DNA of 64,000 nucleotides, taken from the NCBI RefSeq assembly GCF_015546995.1, contig NZ_JADMUH010000004.1, positions 16,450 to 80,449 of the forward strand. The letters are read 5' to 3'. The DNA is from Streptococcus infantis. GTDB lineage: Bacteria; Bacillota; Bacilli; Lactobacillales; Streptococcaceae. The position numbers were made by a program, and so were the translations under genes. Shown here one piece after another: positions 43,145-52,477 of this stretch (position 1 is the stretch's first letter; every line of letters begins with the position of its first letter). Below the pieces are notes generated by a model, which worked only from the letters and a program-made list of their open reading frames with translations, searched no databases and had not been told where the DNA came from.

Positions 43145-43807
43145 TTAATTCGATACCGTTTCTATAAATGTATAAACATTATCATAGTGAACAGTTATTG
43201 AATAATAGTAATAATCGTCGTTTCGGTATGAGCTTCCAAAACTTAATGTTGCTTGTTCATTTTCATCTTTTTTAAAATACTGATTGATAGTTTGATTCCG
43301 AACTAAATAATCAATATCAAATGCCCCATTATTACCATTATAATTTTTAGATTTCATAGACAATGAAGATAGAAAAGAGTGATTAACTGTTAACTTTTGA
43401 AATAAAAATCCATCAAAAGGCCACAGTTCTTTCGCCTTCTTCTCATCAGAAAAGATAAATTCCCCGTTAATATAATCTACTTTTATAGTTTCTTCGGGCT
43501 TTTCAGTAATATCTTCAGAAGCACGTGTCTTAGTTAGAACTCCAGAAATTGTTTGGTTACTACTATCTCCTTGTAAAGTTATCTCTATAATATAGGTTCC
43601 ACGTTTTATATATACTTGATTTACTTTGAACCCTTCCGGAAATTGCTTAAACAAGTCAAATAGATTCTCGGTTGGATAGACACGACTGATCTCAGAGACT
43701 TTGTTCTCAATCCATTCTCGACTGTTCTTATTTTCTCCGCACCCTGCCAATCCTATCATGATCAATCCTCCTAAAAGTACTATTGTGAGAAATATGCGTT
43801 TTTTCAT
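43145..43807 (-). CDS. Lipoprotein, Csa1/tandem-lipoprotein-like
   Basis: 220 residues from the ATG at 43807 (AAGGAGAAGG). Lipobox LAGC. The pattern WIENKVSEISRVYPTENLFDLF, then GTYIIEI and GVLTK, resembles staphylococcal Csa1 (DUF576) lipoproteins, which are mostly found in tandem arrays of unknown function. Only one copy here. Family placement is moderate. Confidence 0.6.
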   Translation of the reverse strand: MKKRIFLTIVLLGGLIMIGLAGCGENKNSREWIENKVSEISRVYPTENLFDLFKQFPEGFKVNQVYIKRGTYIIEITLQGDSSNQTISGVLTKTRASEDITEKPEETIKVDYINGEFIFSDEKKAKELWPFDGFLFQKLTVNHSFLSSLSMKSKNYNGNNGAFDIDYLVRNQTINQYFKKDENEQATLSFGSSYRNDDYYYYSITVHYDNVYTFIETVSN

Positions 43808-43998
43808 AACCTTCTCCTTATTTATAACATTCAATTAAACAACTAACCGTAGTTCCCATATAGTATATCATAAAAGACTGATATGACTGTTCCCTCGCTC
43901 ACGTAGAATCCCTGTCTAATTCATTTTAAAGCACTGTAATCCTAAAAGTCATGATATAATAGGCAGTGAATAACAAGCATTACTTAAAGGAGAAATGT

Positions 43999-44967
43999 AT
44001 GAAAAAATCGTTTAGACTTTGTTGCCTAGCTTGTGTGACAACACTAGCTTTAGCCCTTGGCGCTTGCTCATCAAAGCCATCTACTAGTTCTACAAATAAT
44101 TCAAATAATCAGGCTTCCACATACCATAAGAAAGATGTAACTGGTCCTGCTGCTTCATTTGATTGGAATGCCAAAGTTGAACCTACGAACTATGAGAGAA
44201 CCTTTGTTGAAACCAACAGTGGCAGTCAATTTAATAAAACTTTAGACCGTACTAAAGAAGCAGCTGAGAATCTTGAAAAAAAGAAAAAGGAAATTTCGGA
44301 GCCTAAGGTTCAAACAGCCCTCAAATTAGTGGATGCCGTCTTTGTCAATCAAGAAAATCTTGACCTAGTTGTGAAAGCAGCGGGTGCTAGCAATCAAGAA
44401 GAGTTATTTGATAAGGTTTGGAACGAATATTTAGTCCCTGAGTTAACTAAAATCCGTCCGAATTTTTCAAATGATACGGTCTTTGAGTATAAGGGAGAAA
44501 AATATCCTCTCAAAATTTATGCACCAATGTTTTTTAAGGTCAACACCAATGCTCTAGGAAAAGCCGGAGCCTATACTCTTGAAGATTATAAAGTAGAAGG
44601 TGACATGGTTTATTTGAAATTTATGTCCCCAGCTGTAGACACCTACCAATACGAAGTGAAAGCCTCTTATCACACAGCCAGTTTCGATTTCTTTCAAGGA
44701 CTGGTGGAAGAACAACAAAAGGTTCTTGAAACAGACTATGCTAAAGCCATGAATATTCGTTTTGTATATCAATTGGCCGCTCTTGATTTTAATGCAGACA
44801 ATTACGTAGATTTAGAAGGAATGGACTATCTTGATCGAAATCCACATTATCTAGCGATAAAAGTTGATAGCAACGGAGATGCTAGCCTTGATAATGAAAA
44901 TCTCGCCAACCTTTTACAAATTAGCATGAAGGCTTCAAATGAAGCCAATAAAGGAAAATTTGAGTAA
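43999..44967 (+). CDS. Lipoprotein of unknown function
   Basis: 322 residues from the ATG at 43999 (AAAGGAG). Lipobox LGAC, Ser/Asn-rich linker, a charged coiled-coil stretch near 80-110 (AAENLEKKKKEI), then a mixed alpha/beta domain with DFNADNYVDLEGMDYLDRN. No family recognised. Divergent from the Csa1-like gene. Confidence 0.72.
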   Translation: MKKSFRLCCLACVTTLALALGACSSKPSTSSTNNSNNQASTYHKKDVTGPAASFDWNAKVEPTNYERTFVETNSGSQFNKTLDRTKEAAENLEKKKKEISEPKVQTALKLVDAVFVNQENLDLVVKAAGASNQEELFDKVWNEYLVPELTKIRPNFSNDTVFEYKGEKYPLKIYAPMFFKVNTNALGKAGAYTLEDYKVEGDMVYLKFMSPAVDTYQYEVKASYHTASFDFFQGLVEEQQKVLETDYAKAMNIRFVYQLAALDFNADNYVDLEGMDYLDRNPHYLAIKVDSNGDASLDNENLANLLQISMKASNEANKGKFE

Positions 44968-44980
44968 GCTTTATCATAAC

Positions 44981-45009
44981 AAAAAATCACCTTTTCTAGG
45001 TGATTTTTT
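44981..45009. terminator. Bidirectional terminator
   Basis: AATCACCT/AGGTGATT with A and T runs, between the lipoprotein gene and rsmE. Confidence 0.85.
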
Positions 45010-45018
45010 CATAGTCTC

Positions 45019-45762
45019 TTATTTTTCCAATTCTAGCAAAACACTAATAGCTGATAGGGCATAAAGCGGTGCTGTTTCTGCTCGCAAAATTCGAGGACCA
45101 AGTCCTGCCAGAACAGCTCCTTTGGCTTCAAAATCTTCTATTTCCGCAGGTGAAAGACCGCCTTCTGGACCAAAGATAAAGAGCAACTGAGTTTCTTTTT
45201 CAAGACCACTTACAGTTTGTACAAGAGCAGCGCTTTCTCCTTCTTTAGCCGACTCTTCGTAGGCTACCACGATGCGGTCAAACTGGTCCAGCTGAGCTAG
45301 AAAGTCTGCTTTTTTCTCAAAAAGGGTAATACTTGGGACAAGATTTCGCTTGCTTTGCTCGGCTGCTCCCAGGGCGATTTTTTCTAGTTTTTCAACCTTT
45401 TTCCCCAATTTCTTGCCATCCCACTTGGCAACTGACCAGTCGGCAGGAAAGGCCCAGATTTGGCTAGCCCCCAGTTCCGTCACCTTTTGAGTGATAAACT
45501 CCAGCTTGTCCCCCTTGGGAAAACCTGATGCGATGGTCACTTGGACTGGCAGTTCCACATTGTCAGCTAGTTCTTCAACCAATTCAAACTGACGAGCCTC
45601 TACATCTAGCACGCGCGCCAAATGCTTGATCCCGTCATTAAAGACTAGGGTCACTTGGTCATCCTCTTTCAAGCGCATAACTTGAAACATGTGCTTGCTG
45701 GTTTCCTTGTCCTCGATAGTGACTGGTGAGCTAGCACTGCCTTTGACAAAATACTGTTGCAT
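45019..45762 (-). CDS. rsmE: 16S rRNA m3U1498 methyltransferase RsmE
   Basis: 247 residues from the ATG at 45762. SPOUT knot motifs FIFGPEGGLSPAEIEDF and LGPRILRAETAPL, N-terminal PUA-like domain. Its ribosome site (GGAGG) lies in the last codons of prmA, so the two are coupled. Confidence 0.96.
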   Translation of the reverse strand: MQQYFVKGSASSPVTIEDKETSKHMFQVMRLKEDDQVTLVFNDGIKHLARVLDVEARQFELVEELADNVELPVQVTIASGFPKGDKLEFITQKVTELGASQIWAFPADWSVAKWDGKKLGKKVEKLEKIALGAAEQSKRNLVPSITLFEKKADFLAQLDQFDRIVVAYEESAKEGESAALVQTVSGLEKETQLLFIFGPEGGLSPAEIEDFEAKGAVLAGLGPRILRAETAPLYALSAISVLLELEK

Positions 45763-45763
45763 T

Positions 45764-46714
45764 CTAACCTCCAATCACACCAGAAATATCCTTGGTCTTC
45801 TTGAAGACACAGGCATTCCACTCCCCTTGGATCATATGGGTTTCAAGGAAAAATCCAGCTGACTCCGCCGACTCGCGCACCATGTCCCACTTGTCCTTGA
45901 TAATCCCACTCATGATGAGGTAGCCTTCGTCCTTAACCAAACGATAAGCATCCTCTGTCAGATGAATGAGGATATCCGCCAAGATATTAGCTACAATCAC
46001 ATCTGCTTCAATCTCAACACCCTTAAGCAAGTCTCCTGCTGCTACATGGATGTTTTCCATGCCTGGATTGAGTTCAATATTTTCCTGAGCGACCCGAACT
46101 GCTACATCATCTAGGTCATAGGCAAAGATTTCCTTAGCACCAAGTAGAGAGCTAGCAATGGAAAGAACCCCTGAACCTGCCCCCACATCGATCACCGTTT
46201 CACCACCACGAAGGACCTGCTCCAAGGCAAAAAGACTCATCTTAGTGGTTGGATGCGTACCTGTCCCAAAGGCCATCCCTGGATCTAGCTTGATAATCTT
46301 TTCTCCCGCTGTTGCTTCATAGTCCGTCCATGATGGCACGATGGTCAGGTCATGGGTAATGCGAGTTGGTTCATAGTATTTCTTCCAGTTGTCTGCCCAG
46401 TCTTCCTCAGCCAAGGCAGTCGTCCCAATCTTGACCTCTCCCAAATCCATAAAGTCTGTCAATTCTGCAAGACGCGCCTGCAAATCCGCTTCAACCGCTA
46501 CCACATCAACCGTTTCGGGATAGTAAGCTGTCACCACAATTTCTTCTTGCTGCTCGACCTCAGGGAAAATCTCACCGAAGCGATCGACATTGCCCACATA
46601 GTCCATGCTGTCTTCAATAGCAACCCCTTGGGCGCCTAACTCGATCAAGAGATTGGAAACTAATTCCTCTCCCTCACGCTTAACCGTTACTTTTAACTCT
46701 TGCCATGTTTCCAT
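45764..46714 (-). CDS. prmA: Ribosomal protein L11 methyltransferase
   Basis: 316 residues. SAM motif [15 protein letters not shown], and [12 protein letters not shown]. Trimethylates L11. The start overlaps the upstream gene by 22 bp. Confidence 0.95.
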   Translation of the reverse strand: METWQELKVTVKREGEELVSNLLIELGAQGVAIEDSMDYVGNVDRFGEIFPEVEQQEEIVVTAYYPETVDVVAVEADLQARLAELTDFMDLGEVKIGTTALAEEDWADNWKKYYEPTRITHDLTIVPSWTDYEATAGEKIIKLDPGMAFGTGTHPTTKMSLFALEQVLRGGETVIDVGAGSGVLSIASSLLGAKEIFAYDLDDVAVRVAQENIELNPGMENIHVAAGDLLKGVEIEADVIVANILADILIHLTEDAYRLVKDEGYLIMSGIIKDKWDMVRESAESAGFFLETHMIQGEWNACVFKKTKDISGVIGG

Positions 46715-47094
46715 TTTGTATTTTCCTTATTCTTCTTAAATTCTTCAATCACATCTGTATAGTGTTCTTTCATTGCGCTATGAATCTGCTGTTTAAAAAT
46801 ACCAAACATAAGATAATAAACAAATAGAACAATTCCTGCAAGCAGTAGCAGTAATAAAAAATGTACTGAAAGGGGCAGTACGAGACCTTCACCACTCAGT
46901 AAGGGTAAAACAAGCATTAATCCCCAAATAACAGCCATAGAGATCCCAGCTACTTTCGTACCACTTTCTCTCTGCTTCTTTAACTTTAAATATTCCATGT
47001 AAATGAATGTAGCTTCTTCCCTAGAGTATTGTCCAGTTTTTAGTTTGCGTTTAACTTCCTTGTTTAACGTGGTTGTTGCAATTGCAAAAATCAT
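46693..47094 (-). CDS. Small membrane protein, unknown
   Basis: 133 residues with two membrane spans (about 50-67 and 74-98) between charged ends. Not recognised. Overlaps the Nudix gene by 4 bp (ATGA) and prmA by 22 bp, so it is a co-translated member of this operon. Confidence 0.72.
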   Translation of the reverse strand: MIFAIATTTLNKEVKRKLKTGQYSREEATFIYMEYLKLKKQRESGTKVAGISMAVIWGLMLVLPLLSGEGLVLPLSVHFLLLLLLAGIVLFVYYLMFGIFKQQIHSAMKEHYTDVIEEFKKNKENTKWKHGKS

Positions 47095-47519
47095 TTCACT
47101 TCCTCCAAATAATCCCTCAATCTACCCTGCAACTGCGGAACTACTTGACTGGATGTCAAAAATTCCTCAATGTTCATCAATTTATAGCCCTGCCCTTCAT
47201 CTCCAAAGGTGATACTGTCAAACTGTTCTTGACTTAGTTGCCCGACCATAAATACTGACTGTCTGCCTTCATAGAGCATGCTGGGATAGACCTTACTCCA
47301 GAGCAGGCAATCTTCGGTCAAGTGAATGCCTAGTTCCTCATAAACTTCACGCGCCACGCACTCAAAAGGACTTTCGTCCCCTTCACGACCACCACCCGGC
47401 AACTCCCACATATTGGGCCAAGGAATATTTTCCTTGTCATCACGCAAGATGGTTAGTAGCTTATCTCCGCAAAATAGAGCAATTTTGCAGCCTGTGAAAT
47501 CTAAAATATCTACGTCCAC
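47091..47519 (-). CDS. Nudix hydrolase
   Basis: 142 residues with a complete Nudix box (GGGREGDESPFECVAREVYEELGI-type pattern, about 42-65). Housecleaning pyrophosphohydrolase; substrate unknown. Follows the DUF3013 gene by 9 bp. Confidence 0.9.
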   Translation of the reverse strand: MDVDILDFTGCKIALFCGDKLLTILRDDKENIPWPNMWELPGGGREGDESPFECVAREVYEELGIHLTEDCLLWSKVYPSMLYEGRQSVFMVGQLSQEQFDSITFGDEGQGYKLMNIEEFLTSSQVVPQLQGRLRDYLEEVK

Positions 47520-47528
47520 TACAAGCTC

Positions 47529-47999
47529 CTAGTATCTAGGATAAGGGTAAAATTCTCCCTCTTCCAAGCCAACTTTCCCTTCTTCAAAGACTTCTTGGTT
47601 CCATTCCATGACGAATTCTTCTGCTTCTGGGTCTTCCAAAAAGTCCATGAGGGCATCTAGTCCAACCTCTGCAGTATCTTTGAGGAATAGTGCAAAATAA
47701 GCTAAAAATTCACGAGAAAAACCTTTCTTCGGCAGATAAGGGATGACTGTGAGATAGTCTTCTGCATTAACTGTTGACTTGGCAGGGTTATAAAAAAGCA
47801 TCGCTTCTTCAAAAAGGATATCATCTGACGAAACCTCTCCGTCTTCATCTAACATCTCCACCCCTGCAGAATTTTGCGCCTCTAATAGAAAACTCACTTC
47901 AACCGCATGATTACGCTTGTCCCAACTAATCTCATAATCAAAAGGAAAGTTCTTGTCCAACTCTTCTTGTAAAACATCTAAAAATCCATATGTTGCCAT
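47529..47999 (-). CDS. DUF3013 family protein
   Basis: 156 residues, very acidic, with NFPFDYEISWDKRNHAVEV and FYPYPRY at the end. Lactobacillales family of unknown function. First gene of the run down to rsmE. Confidence 0.85.
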   Translation of the reverse strand: MATYGFLDVLQEELDKNFPFDYEISWDKRNHAVEVSFLLEAQNSAGVEMLDEDGEVSSDDILFEEAMLFYNPAKSTVNAEDYLTVIPYLPKKGFSREFLAYFALFLKDTAEVGLDALMDFLEDPEAEEFVMEWNQEVFEEGKVGLEEGEFYPYPRY

Positions 48000-48114
48000 T
48001 TTGTCCTCTTTCTATACGACTCTTCAATCGCCCCGAATACTCGGAAATATGCTAAAATAGATACTACCATATTACCACATTCGTATCAGAAAATCCATGT
48101 TAGAAAGGGCTGCT

Positions 48115-49386
48115 ATGCCAGACAATCTCGCGCTTCGTATGCGCCCCAAAACCATCGACCAGGTCATCGGTCAGGAGCATCTAGTTGGACCAGGCAAGAT
48201 TATCCGCCGTATGGTGGAAGCCAATCGCCTATCCTCTATGATACTATACGGACCTCCAGGCATCGGAAAAACCAGTATCGCTTCAGCCATCGCTGGAACG
48301 ACCAAATATGCCTTTAGAACCTTCAATGCCACTGTTGATAGTAAAAAACGTCTCCAAGAGATTGCTGAAGAAGCTAAATTCTCAGGTGGCCTTGTACTGC
48401 TACTAGACGAGATTCATCGTCTTGACAAGACCAAGCAAGACTTCCTCTTGCCTCTTTTGGAAAGTGGACTGGTCATCATGATTGGAGCCACGACTGAAAA
48501 TCCTTTCTTTTCTGTCACTCCAGCCATTCGTAGCCGTGTTCAGATTTTTGAATTAGAACCCTTATCCAATCAAGACGTCAAAAAGGCCATTCAAATAGCC
48601 CTGACAGATCCTGAACGAGGTTTTGATTTCCCAGTTAAGTTAGATGATGATGCCCTTGATTTTATAGCAACATCGACCAACGGAGATCTCCGTTCTGCCT
48701 TTAACTCGCTGGACTTGGCAGTTCTCTCCACTCCAGCTACTGACAAAGGTATCCACCATATTACACTGGATATCATGGAAAATAGTCTTCAGAGAAGCTA
48801 CATCACTATGGACAAGGATGGAGACGGACACTATGATGTCCTTTCTGCCCTTCAAAAGTCTATTCGCGGTTCAGATGTGGACGCTAGTCTCCACTATGCT
48901 GCTCGCTTGATAGAGGCTGGTGACCTTCCTAGCCTAGCTCGTCGTTTGACTGTGATTGCTTATGAAGATATCGGTTTGGCCAATCCCGAAGCCCAGATTC
49001 ATACCGTGACTGCTCTGGATGCAGCACAGAGGATCGGTTTCCCCGAAGCCCGCATCCTCATTGCCAATGTTGTGATTGATTTGGCCCTTTCTCCAAAATC
49101 CAACTCAGCCTATGTAGCTATGGACAAGGCTCTGTCTGACCTTAAAACCTCAGGCCACCTACCAATCCCACGTCACCTGCGAGATGGCCACTATAGTGGT
49201 AGCAAGGAATTAGGCAATGCCCAAAACTACCTCTATCCACATAACTACCCAGGTCACTGGGTCAAACAAGAGTACTTGCCAGAAAAAATTCGCAACCATA
49301 GCTACTTCTCACCAGAAGATAGTGGAAAATACGAACGTGCCCTGGCTCAACGCAAGGAAACCATTGATAAATTACGAAACTTATGA
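48115..49386 (+). CDS. rarA: Replication-associated recombination ATPase RarA (MgsA)
   Basis: 423 residues from the ATG at 48115 (GAAAGGG site). AAA+ Walker A GPPGIGKT, Walker B LLLDEIHR, sensor GATTENPFF, and C-terminal YPHNYPGHWVKQEYLP. Acts at stalled forks. Divergent from DUF3013. Confidence 0.95.
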   Translation: MPDNLALRMRPKTIDQVIGQEHLVGPGKIIRRMVEANRLSSMILYGPPGIGKTSIASAIAGTTKYAFRTFNATVDSKKRLQEIAEEAKFSGGLVLLLDEIHRLDKTKQDFLLPLLESGLVIMIGATTENPFFSVTPAIRSRVQIFELEPLSNQDVKKAIQIALTDPERGFDFPVKLDDDALDFIATSTNGDLRSAFNSLDLAVLSTPATDKGIHHITLDIMENSLQRSYITMDKDGDGHYDVLSALQKSIRGSDVDASLHYAARLIEAGDLPSLARRLTVIAYEDIGLANPEAQIHTVTALDAAQRIGFPEARILIANVVIDLALSPKSNSAYVAMDKALSDLKTSGHLPIPRHLRDGHYSGSKELGNAQNYLYPHNYPGHWVKQEYLPEKIRNHSYFSPEDSGKYERALAQRKETIDKLRNL

Positions 49387-49441
49387 AATCCTTTTCAAAA
49401 TTTTTAATTTTCCCTTGATTTTTTTTGAAAAAGTGGTATCA

Positions 49442-49447
49442 TATAAT
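49442..49447 (+). promoter_or_regulatory. -10 box of 6S RNA
   Basis: TATAAT ten bases upstream of the closing stem of the RNA. The -35 is not clear within the T-rich stretch before it. Confidence 0.6.
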
Positions 49448-49455
49448 CATAGAAA

Positions 49456-49642
49456 CGCTGTGGTGTACGACTTCACATTTAAGTGTTGACCGACTATTTT
49501 TTGTATTATTAGGGAAACAAAAGTCTTCTAACAGCATGTAGGCCGTCTCACACGGAAACAGCTTCAGTTAGAGCGAGTTGCCCACCTGCTTAATTGCGCG
49601 GGTTCAATACAAACCGTGAAGTTTCGGCACCAATACAGCTTT
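49456..49642 (+). ncRNA. ssrS: 6S RNA
   Basis: About 187 nt closed by a long stem: GCTGT-GGTG-GACTTCAC at the 5' end pairs with GTGAAGT-CACC-ACAGC at the 3' end, ending in a T-run. A TATAAT box precedes it. The sequence matches my memory of streptococcal 6S RNA, which mimics an open promoter and binds RNA polymerase. It lies directly before tRNA-Lys. Confidence 0.85.
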
Positions 49643-49648
49643 TTATTT

Positions 49649-49721
49649 GCCTCCTTAGCTCAGTTGGTAGAGCAGTAGACTCTTAATCTATGGGTCACAG
49701 GTTCGAGCCCTGTAGGGGGCA
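49649..49721 (+). tRNA. tRNA-Lys(CUU)
   Basis: 73 nt cloverleaf: acceptor GCCTCCT/AGGGGGC, D-arm, anticodon stem GTAGA/TCTAT with loop CTCTTAA (anticodon CUU), T-arm with GTTCGAG. CCA is not encoded. Its 3' end served as an integration site (see the 40-bp repeats). Confidence 0.95.
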
Positions 49722-49750
49722 TCTAAATCAACAGGAAAAAGCCTTGATTT
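49711..49750 (+). repeat. Left attachment repeat (40 bp) at tRNA-Lys
   Basis: Begins TGTAGGGGGCATCTAAATCA inside the T-arm and ends in the terminator stem. An identical 40-bp copy lies at 53926-53965. Pattern of an integrase att site in a tRNA gene. Confidence 0.85.
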
Positions 49751-49763
49751 ATAAGGCTTTTTT
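49736..49763 (+). terminator. Terminator after tRNA-Lys
   Basis: AAAAAGCCTT/AAGGCTTTTTT stem. Confidence 0.8.
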
Positions 49764-49813
49764 GCTTGTCTATAACTGATTTGCCCCATCATTTGCCCCA
49801 CATTTTTTTATGA

Positions 49814-50233
49814 GCAATCTTTCCAGACATCTCTGATTACGAAAAACAAAAAAGCTATCCTACCTTTGCAAATTTGGATAAGATAGCAGAATATTTTAAT
49901 GCAACTCCAACCCAACTATTTGGAACTAGTAAAGAGATTGAGTTAGAAAAGAGTGTTCTTGAATCTAATGAATACTCTGATAAAGTAAGTGAGATTTTAA
50001 AAGCTGTCAAATACATCGAAGATTTTCTAGAAACTGATGGACAGTACTTAGAGGATTTACTTTACTTAACAAGAGGCAACCAACTATACACAGAAGATGG
50101 AGATGAGTTGTATATTGATCCAACTTCTCAGAAAAGAACACTTCATAACCAATATGAACCTGGTTTTATTGAAGCAAGGGATAAATCTCCACTAGAACTC
50201 TTAATTGAAAATAAGGAATTGTTTGATAAATAG
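49814..50233 (+). pseudogene. XRE/phage-type repressor, 5'-truncated
   Basis: The open frame after a TGA at 49811 reads SDYEKQKSYPTFANLDKIAEYF, the second half of an XRE helix-turn-helix domain, followed by the C-terminal region to a stop at 50231. The first helices are missing; the only ATG (49874) is inside the domain. A weak GCGAGG/CCTCGC hairpin follows. Remnant of the element integrated at tRNA-Lys. Confidence 0.75.
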
Positions 50234-50451
50234 AAAAAGCGAGGATAACCTCGCTTCAGATTGAAGTTAAAATCTTTAGAAGACACTTTTATAAGGACTT
50301 TGTCTTCAATCTGTGAAAAGGAGTGAAAACTCCTTTTCTTTTTGTAAGTCAGACTGAAACTTCCAAATTGTTTATTTATTTTATTGACATTTTCTATAAA
50401 AATAAGTACAATAGTTTTATTAGCAAACTATACTATATAGGGGGTATTGAA

Positions 50452-50967
50452 ATGAAATTTTCTAATCGTTTACTGCTATTCCTTGCAGGAGTTGTTTTTG
50501 TCCTTTTAGGACTTTTCCTATTTACAAACCCAGTAGCTAATCTTGTTGCTTACAGCTGGTGGATTTCATTTGGTTTACTGGTTTCTTCTATAGCAGCTAT
50601 TTTAGGCTATTTCTCTGCACCAAAAGAGCTTCGCTCACCTGTTTATCTTTTCCAAGGATTTGTTAGTCTTCTCTTAGCTCTTTACCTCGTTGCTTATGGC
50701 TTTGTGACCCTGCCGGTCGTCATTCCGACCATTGTAGGAATTTGGTTAATTGTAGAAGCCATTATTGCTTTCTTTAAAGGCAATCGTCTAAGATTGATTT
50801 TCCCTATTATTGGTAGCAATATCATGTGGGTAGCCTTGCTTGAATTTTTACTAGGTCTAGTGATTCTGTTCAATCCAGTGGCTACAGGTGTCTTTGTCGT
50901 TTATGTCATTGCCTTTTCATTTTTAGTTACTGGCTTCACCTACATTATTGAGGCCTTTCGTAAATAG
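50452..50967 (+). CDS. HdeD/DUF308 family membrane protein
   Basis: 171 residues from the ATG at 50452 (GGGG site). Six membrane spans; repeated pattern LAGVVFVLLGLFLFTNPVA typical of HdeD/DUF308. Acid-stress role in E. coli; unknown here. Cargo-like gene within the tRNA-Lys element. Confidence 0.8.
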   Translation: MKFSNRLLLFLAGVVFVLLGLFLFTNPVANLVAYSWWISFGLLVSSIAAILGYFSAPKELRSPVYLFQGFVSLLLALYLVAYGFVTLPVVIPTIVGIWLIVEAIIAFFKGNRLRLIFPIIGSNIMWVALLEFLLGLVILFNPVATGVFVVYVIAFSFLVTGFTYIIEAFRK

Positions 50968-50992
50968 TCTAGTTGCTATTTCTATCGCATTC

Positions 50993-51025
50993 AAAAAAGC
51001 TGGGAAATCATATTCTCAGCTTTTT
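50993..51025 (+). terminator. Terminator after hdeD-like gene
   Basis: AAAAAAGCTGGGAA/TTCTCAGCTTTTT stem with one mismatch. Confidence 0.75.
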
Positions 51026-51070
51026 CGTCTCTTTAATTATCACTTTTTCGCATTCCATTCTACGTAGAAA

Positions 51071-51320
51071 TTTGTTTTTCCATTTTATTCTCCAATTTGA
51101 TCTCGCACTGACATTTATTTATAACAACACTATATATCTAGTATGGTATAATCATTAGGTATTATAGGTTTTCAAACAAAATACGAGTCATTCGTTTTTG
51201 CCCCACTTTTGCCCCATTTTGAAATATTTACATTGAAAATACCTAAAAGTATTTCCCTAAAATCAGCTATATTTCAACATTTTTGTTTATTTTCAATATG
51301 AAAAGTTCTTACAAATCCAT
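51071..51320. repeat. Direct repeat copy A (250 bp)
   Basis: About 90% identical to 53677-53926. Copy B runs straight into the right att repeat, copy A does not. Contains an integrase 3' end on the minus strand. Confidence 0.85.
51172..51310 (-). pseudogene. Tyrosine integrase C-terminal remnant A
   Basis: Minus-strand frame reads ADFREILLGIF then KWGKSGAKTNDS before a TGA, the usual C-terminus of phage/ICE integrases in streptococci. No catalytic domain remains upstream. Confidence 0.7.
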
Positions 51321-51471
51321 TCTCTTCCCAAGTAATAATATCTCCAAAGGCTGTTACGAACATCGGAAAAAGAAGTAAGGAACTATTCATAATAATAGCC
51401 GTAGCAAATCTTTGCATTTTTGCCTTATCTTATTTAAGATAGTACTATTAAAAAAAGAAAAGGTGAAAATC

Positions 51472-52314
51472 ATGGAAACATATACGCTTGCAAATGGGGT
51501 TGCTATTCCTAAAATTGGTTTTGGAACTTGGCAAATTGCTGAAGGCGAAGAAGCCTATAACAGCGTTAGCTTCGCACTTAAGGCTGGTTACACACATATT
51601 GATACCGCACAAATTTACGGTAACGAGGTTTCTGTAGGTAAGGCGATTGCTGATAGTAATTTGGCACGTGAGGATATTTTCCTAACTACCAAACTTTGGA
51701 ATGATAAGCACGATTACGAGTTGGCTAAGACTTCTATCGATGAGTCTCTCGAAAGACTCGGTGTGGATTATTTGGATCTTTTGCTTATCCATTGGCCAAA
51801 TCCAAAGGCACTTCGTGAGAATGATGCTTGGAAGTCTGGTAATGCAGGCGCTTGGAAGGCAATGGAAGAAGCCTACAAAGAAGGTAAGGTGCGTGCTATC
51901 GGTGTGTCTAACTTTATGCAACATCACCTAGAAGCTCTTCTTGAAACGGCTGAAATTGTGCCACATGTCAATCAAATCCTCTTTGCTCCAGGTTGTGACC
52001 AAAAAGACTTAGTTGCCTATTGCCAAGAGCGCGATATCCTTCTTGAAGCCTATAGTCCACTAGGTACAGGTAGCATTTTTGGAAATGAAGATGTTGAAGC
52101 AGTGGCTGAACGTAACGGTAAATCTGTAGCACAAGTTGCTCTGCGTTGGAGCCTTCAAAAAGGTTTCTTGCCACTACCTAAGTCTGTGACACCTAAAAAT
52201 ATTGAAGCCAACTTGGATATCTTCGGCTTCGACTTATCAGAGGAAGATATGGCAGTCTTGGATAAGATTCAAGGCATCAAAACTCAGAATGATCCTGACA
52301 CAGTTAATTTTTAA
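51472..52314 (+). CDS. Aldo/keto reductase
   Basis: 280 residues from the ATG at 51472. TIM-barrel AKR with GFGTWQ, HIDTAQIYGNE (catalytic Asp/Tyr), TTKLWN with Lys, LLLIHWPNP with His. NADPH-dependent reductase of unknown substrate. The intact gene inside an otherwise decayed element. Confidence 0.9.
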   Translation: METYTLANGVAIPKIGFGTWQIAEGEEAYNSVSFALKAGYTHIDTAQIYGNEVSVGKAIADSNLAREDIFLTTKLWNDKHDYELAKTSIDESLERLGVDYLDLLLIHWPNPKALRENDAWKSGNAGAWKAMEEAYKEGKVRAIGVSNFMQHHLEALLETAEIVPHVNQILFAPGCDQKDLVAYCQERDILLEAYSPLGTGSIFGNEDVEAVAERNGKSVAQVALRWSLQKGFLPLPKSVTPKNIEANLDIFGFDLSEEDMAVLDKIQGIKTQNDPDTVNF

Positions 52315-52323
52315 TAGGATTTT

Positions 52324-52345
52324 AAGCAACTCGTCAGGGTTGCTT
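52324..52345 (+). terminator. Terminator after the aldo/keto reductase
   Basis: AAGCAAC/GTTGCTT stem with a T-run. Confidence 0.75.
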
Positions 52346-52477
52346 TTTCAAGTAAATGACAAAAGAAGTCAAGGTTTTGACAATTCGCGCCACATGAAAT
52401 TATTTAAGCATATCCTTTTCTTTCATTACCATTTTCTGTTATAATGTATTGTATTTCTAAAGTAGAAAGGTATTAAT

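Noticed and set aside
50238-50256. Hairpin GCGAGG/CCTCGC after the truncated repressor as a terminator
   Set aside because: It lacks a following T-run, so it was not listed as a terminator.
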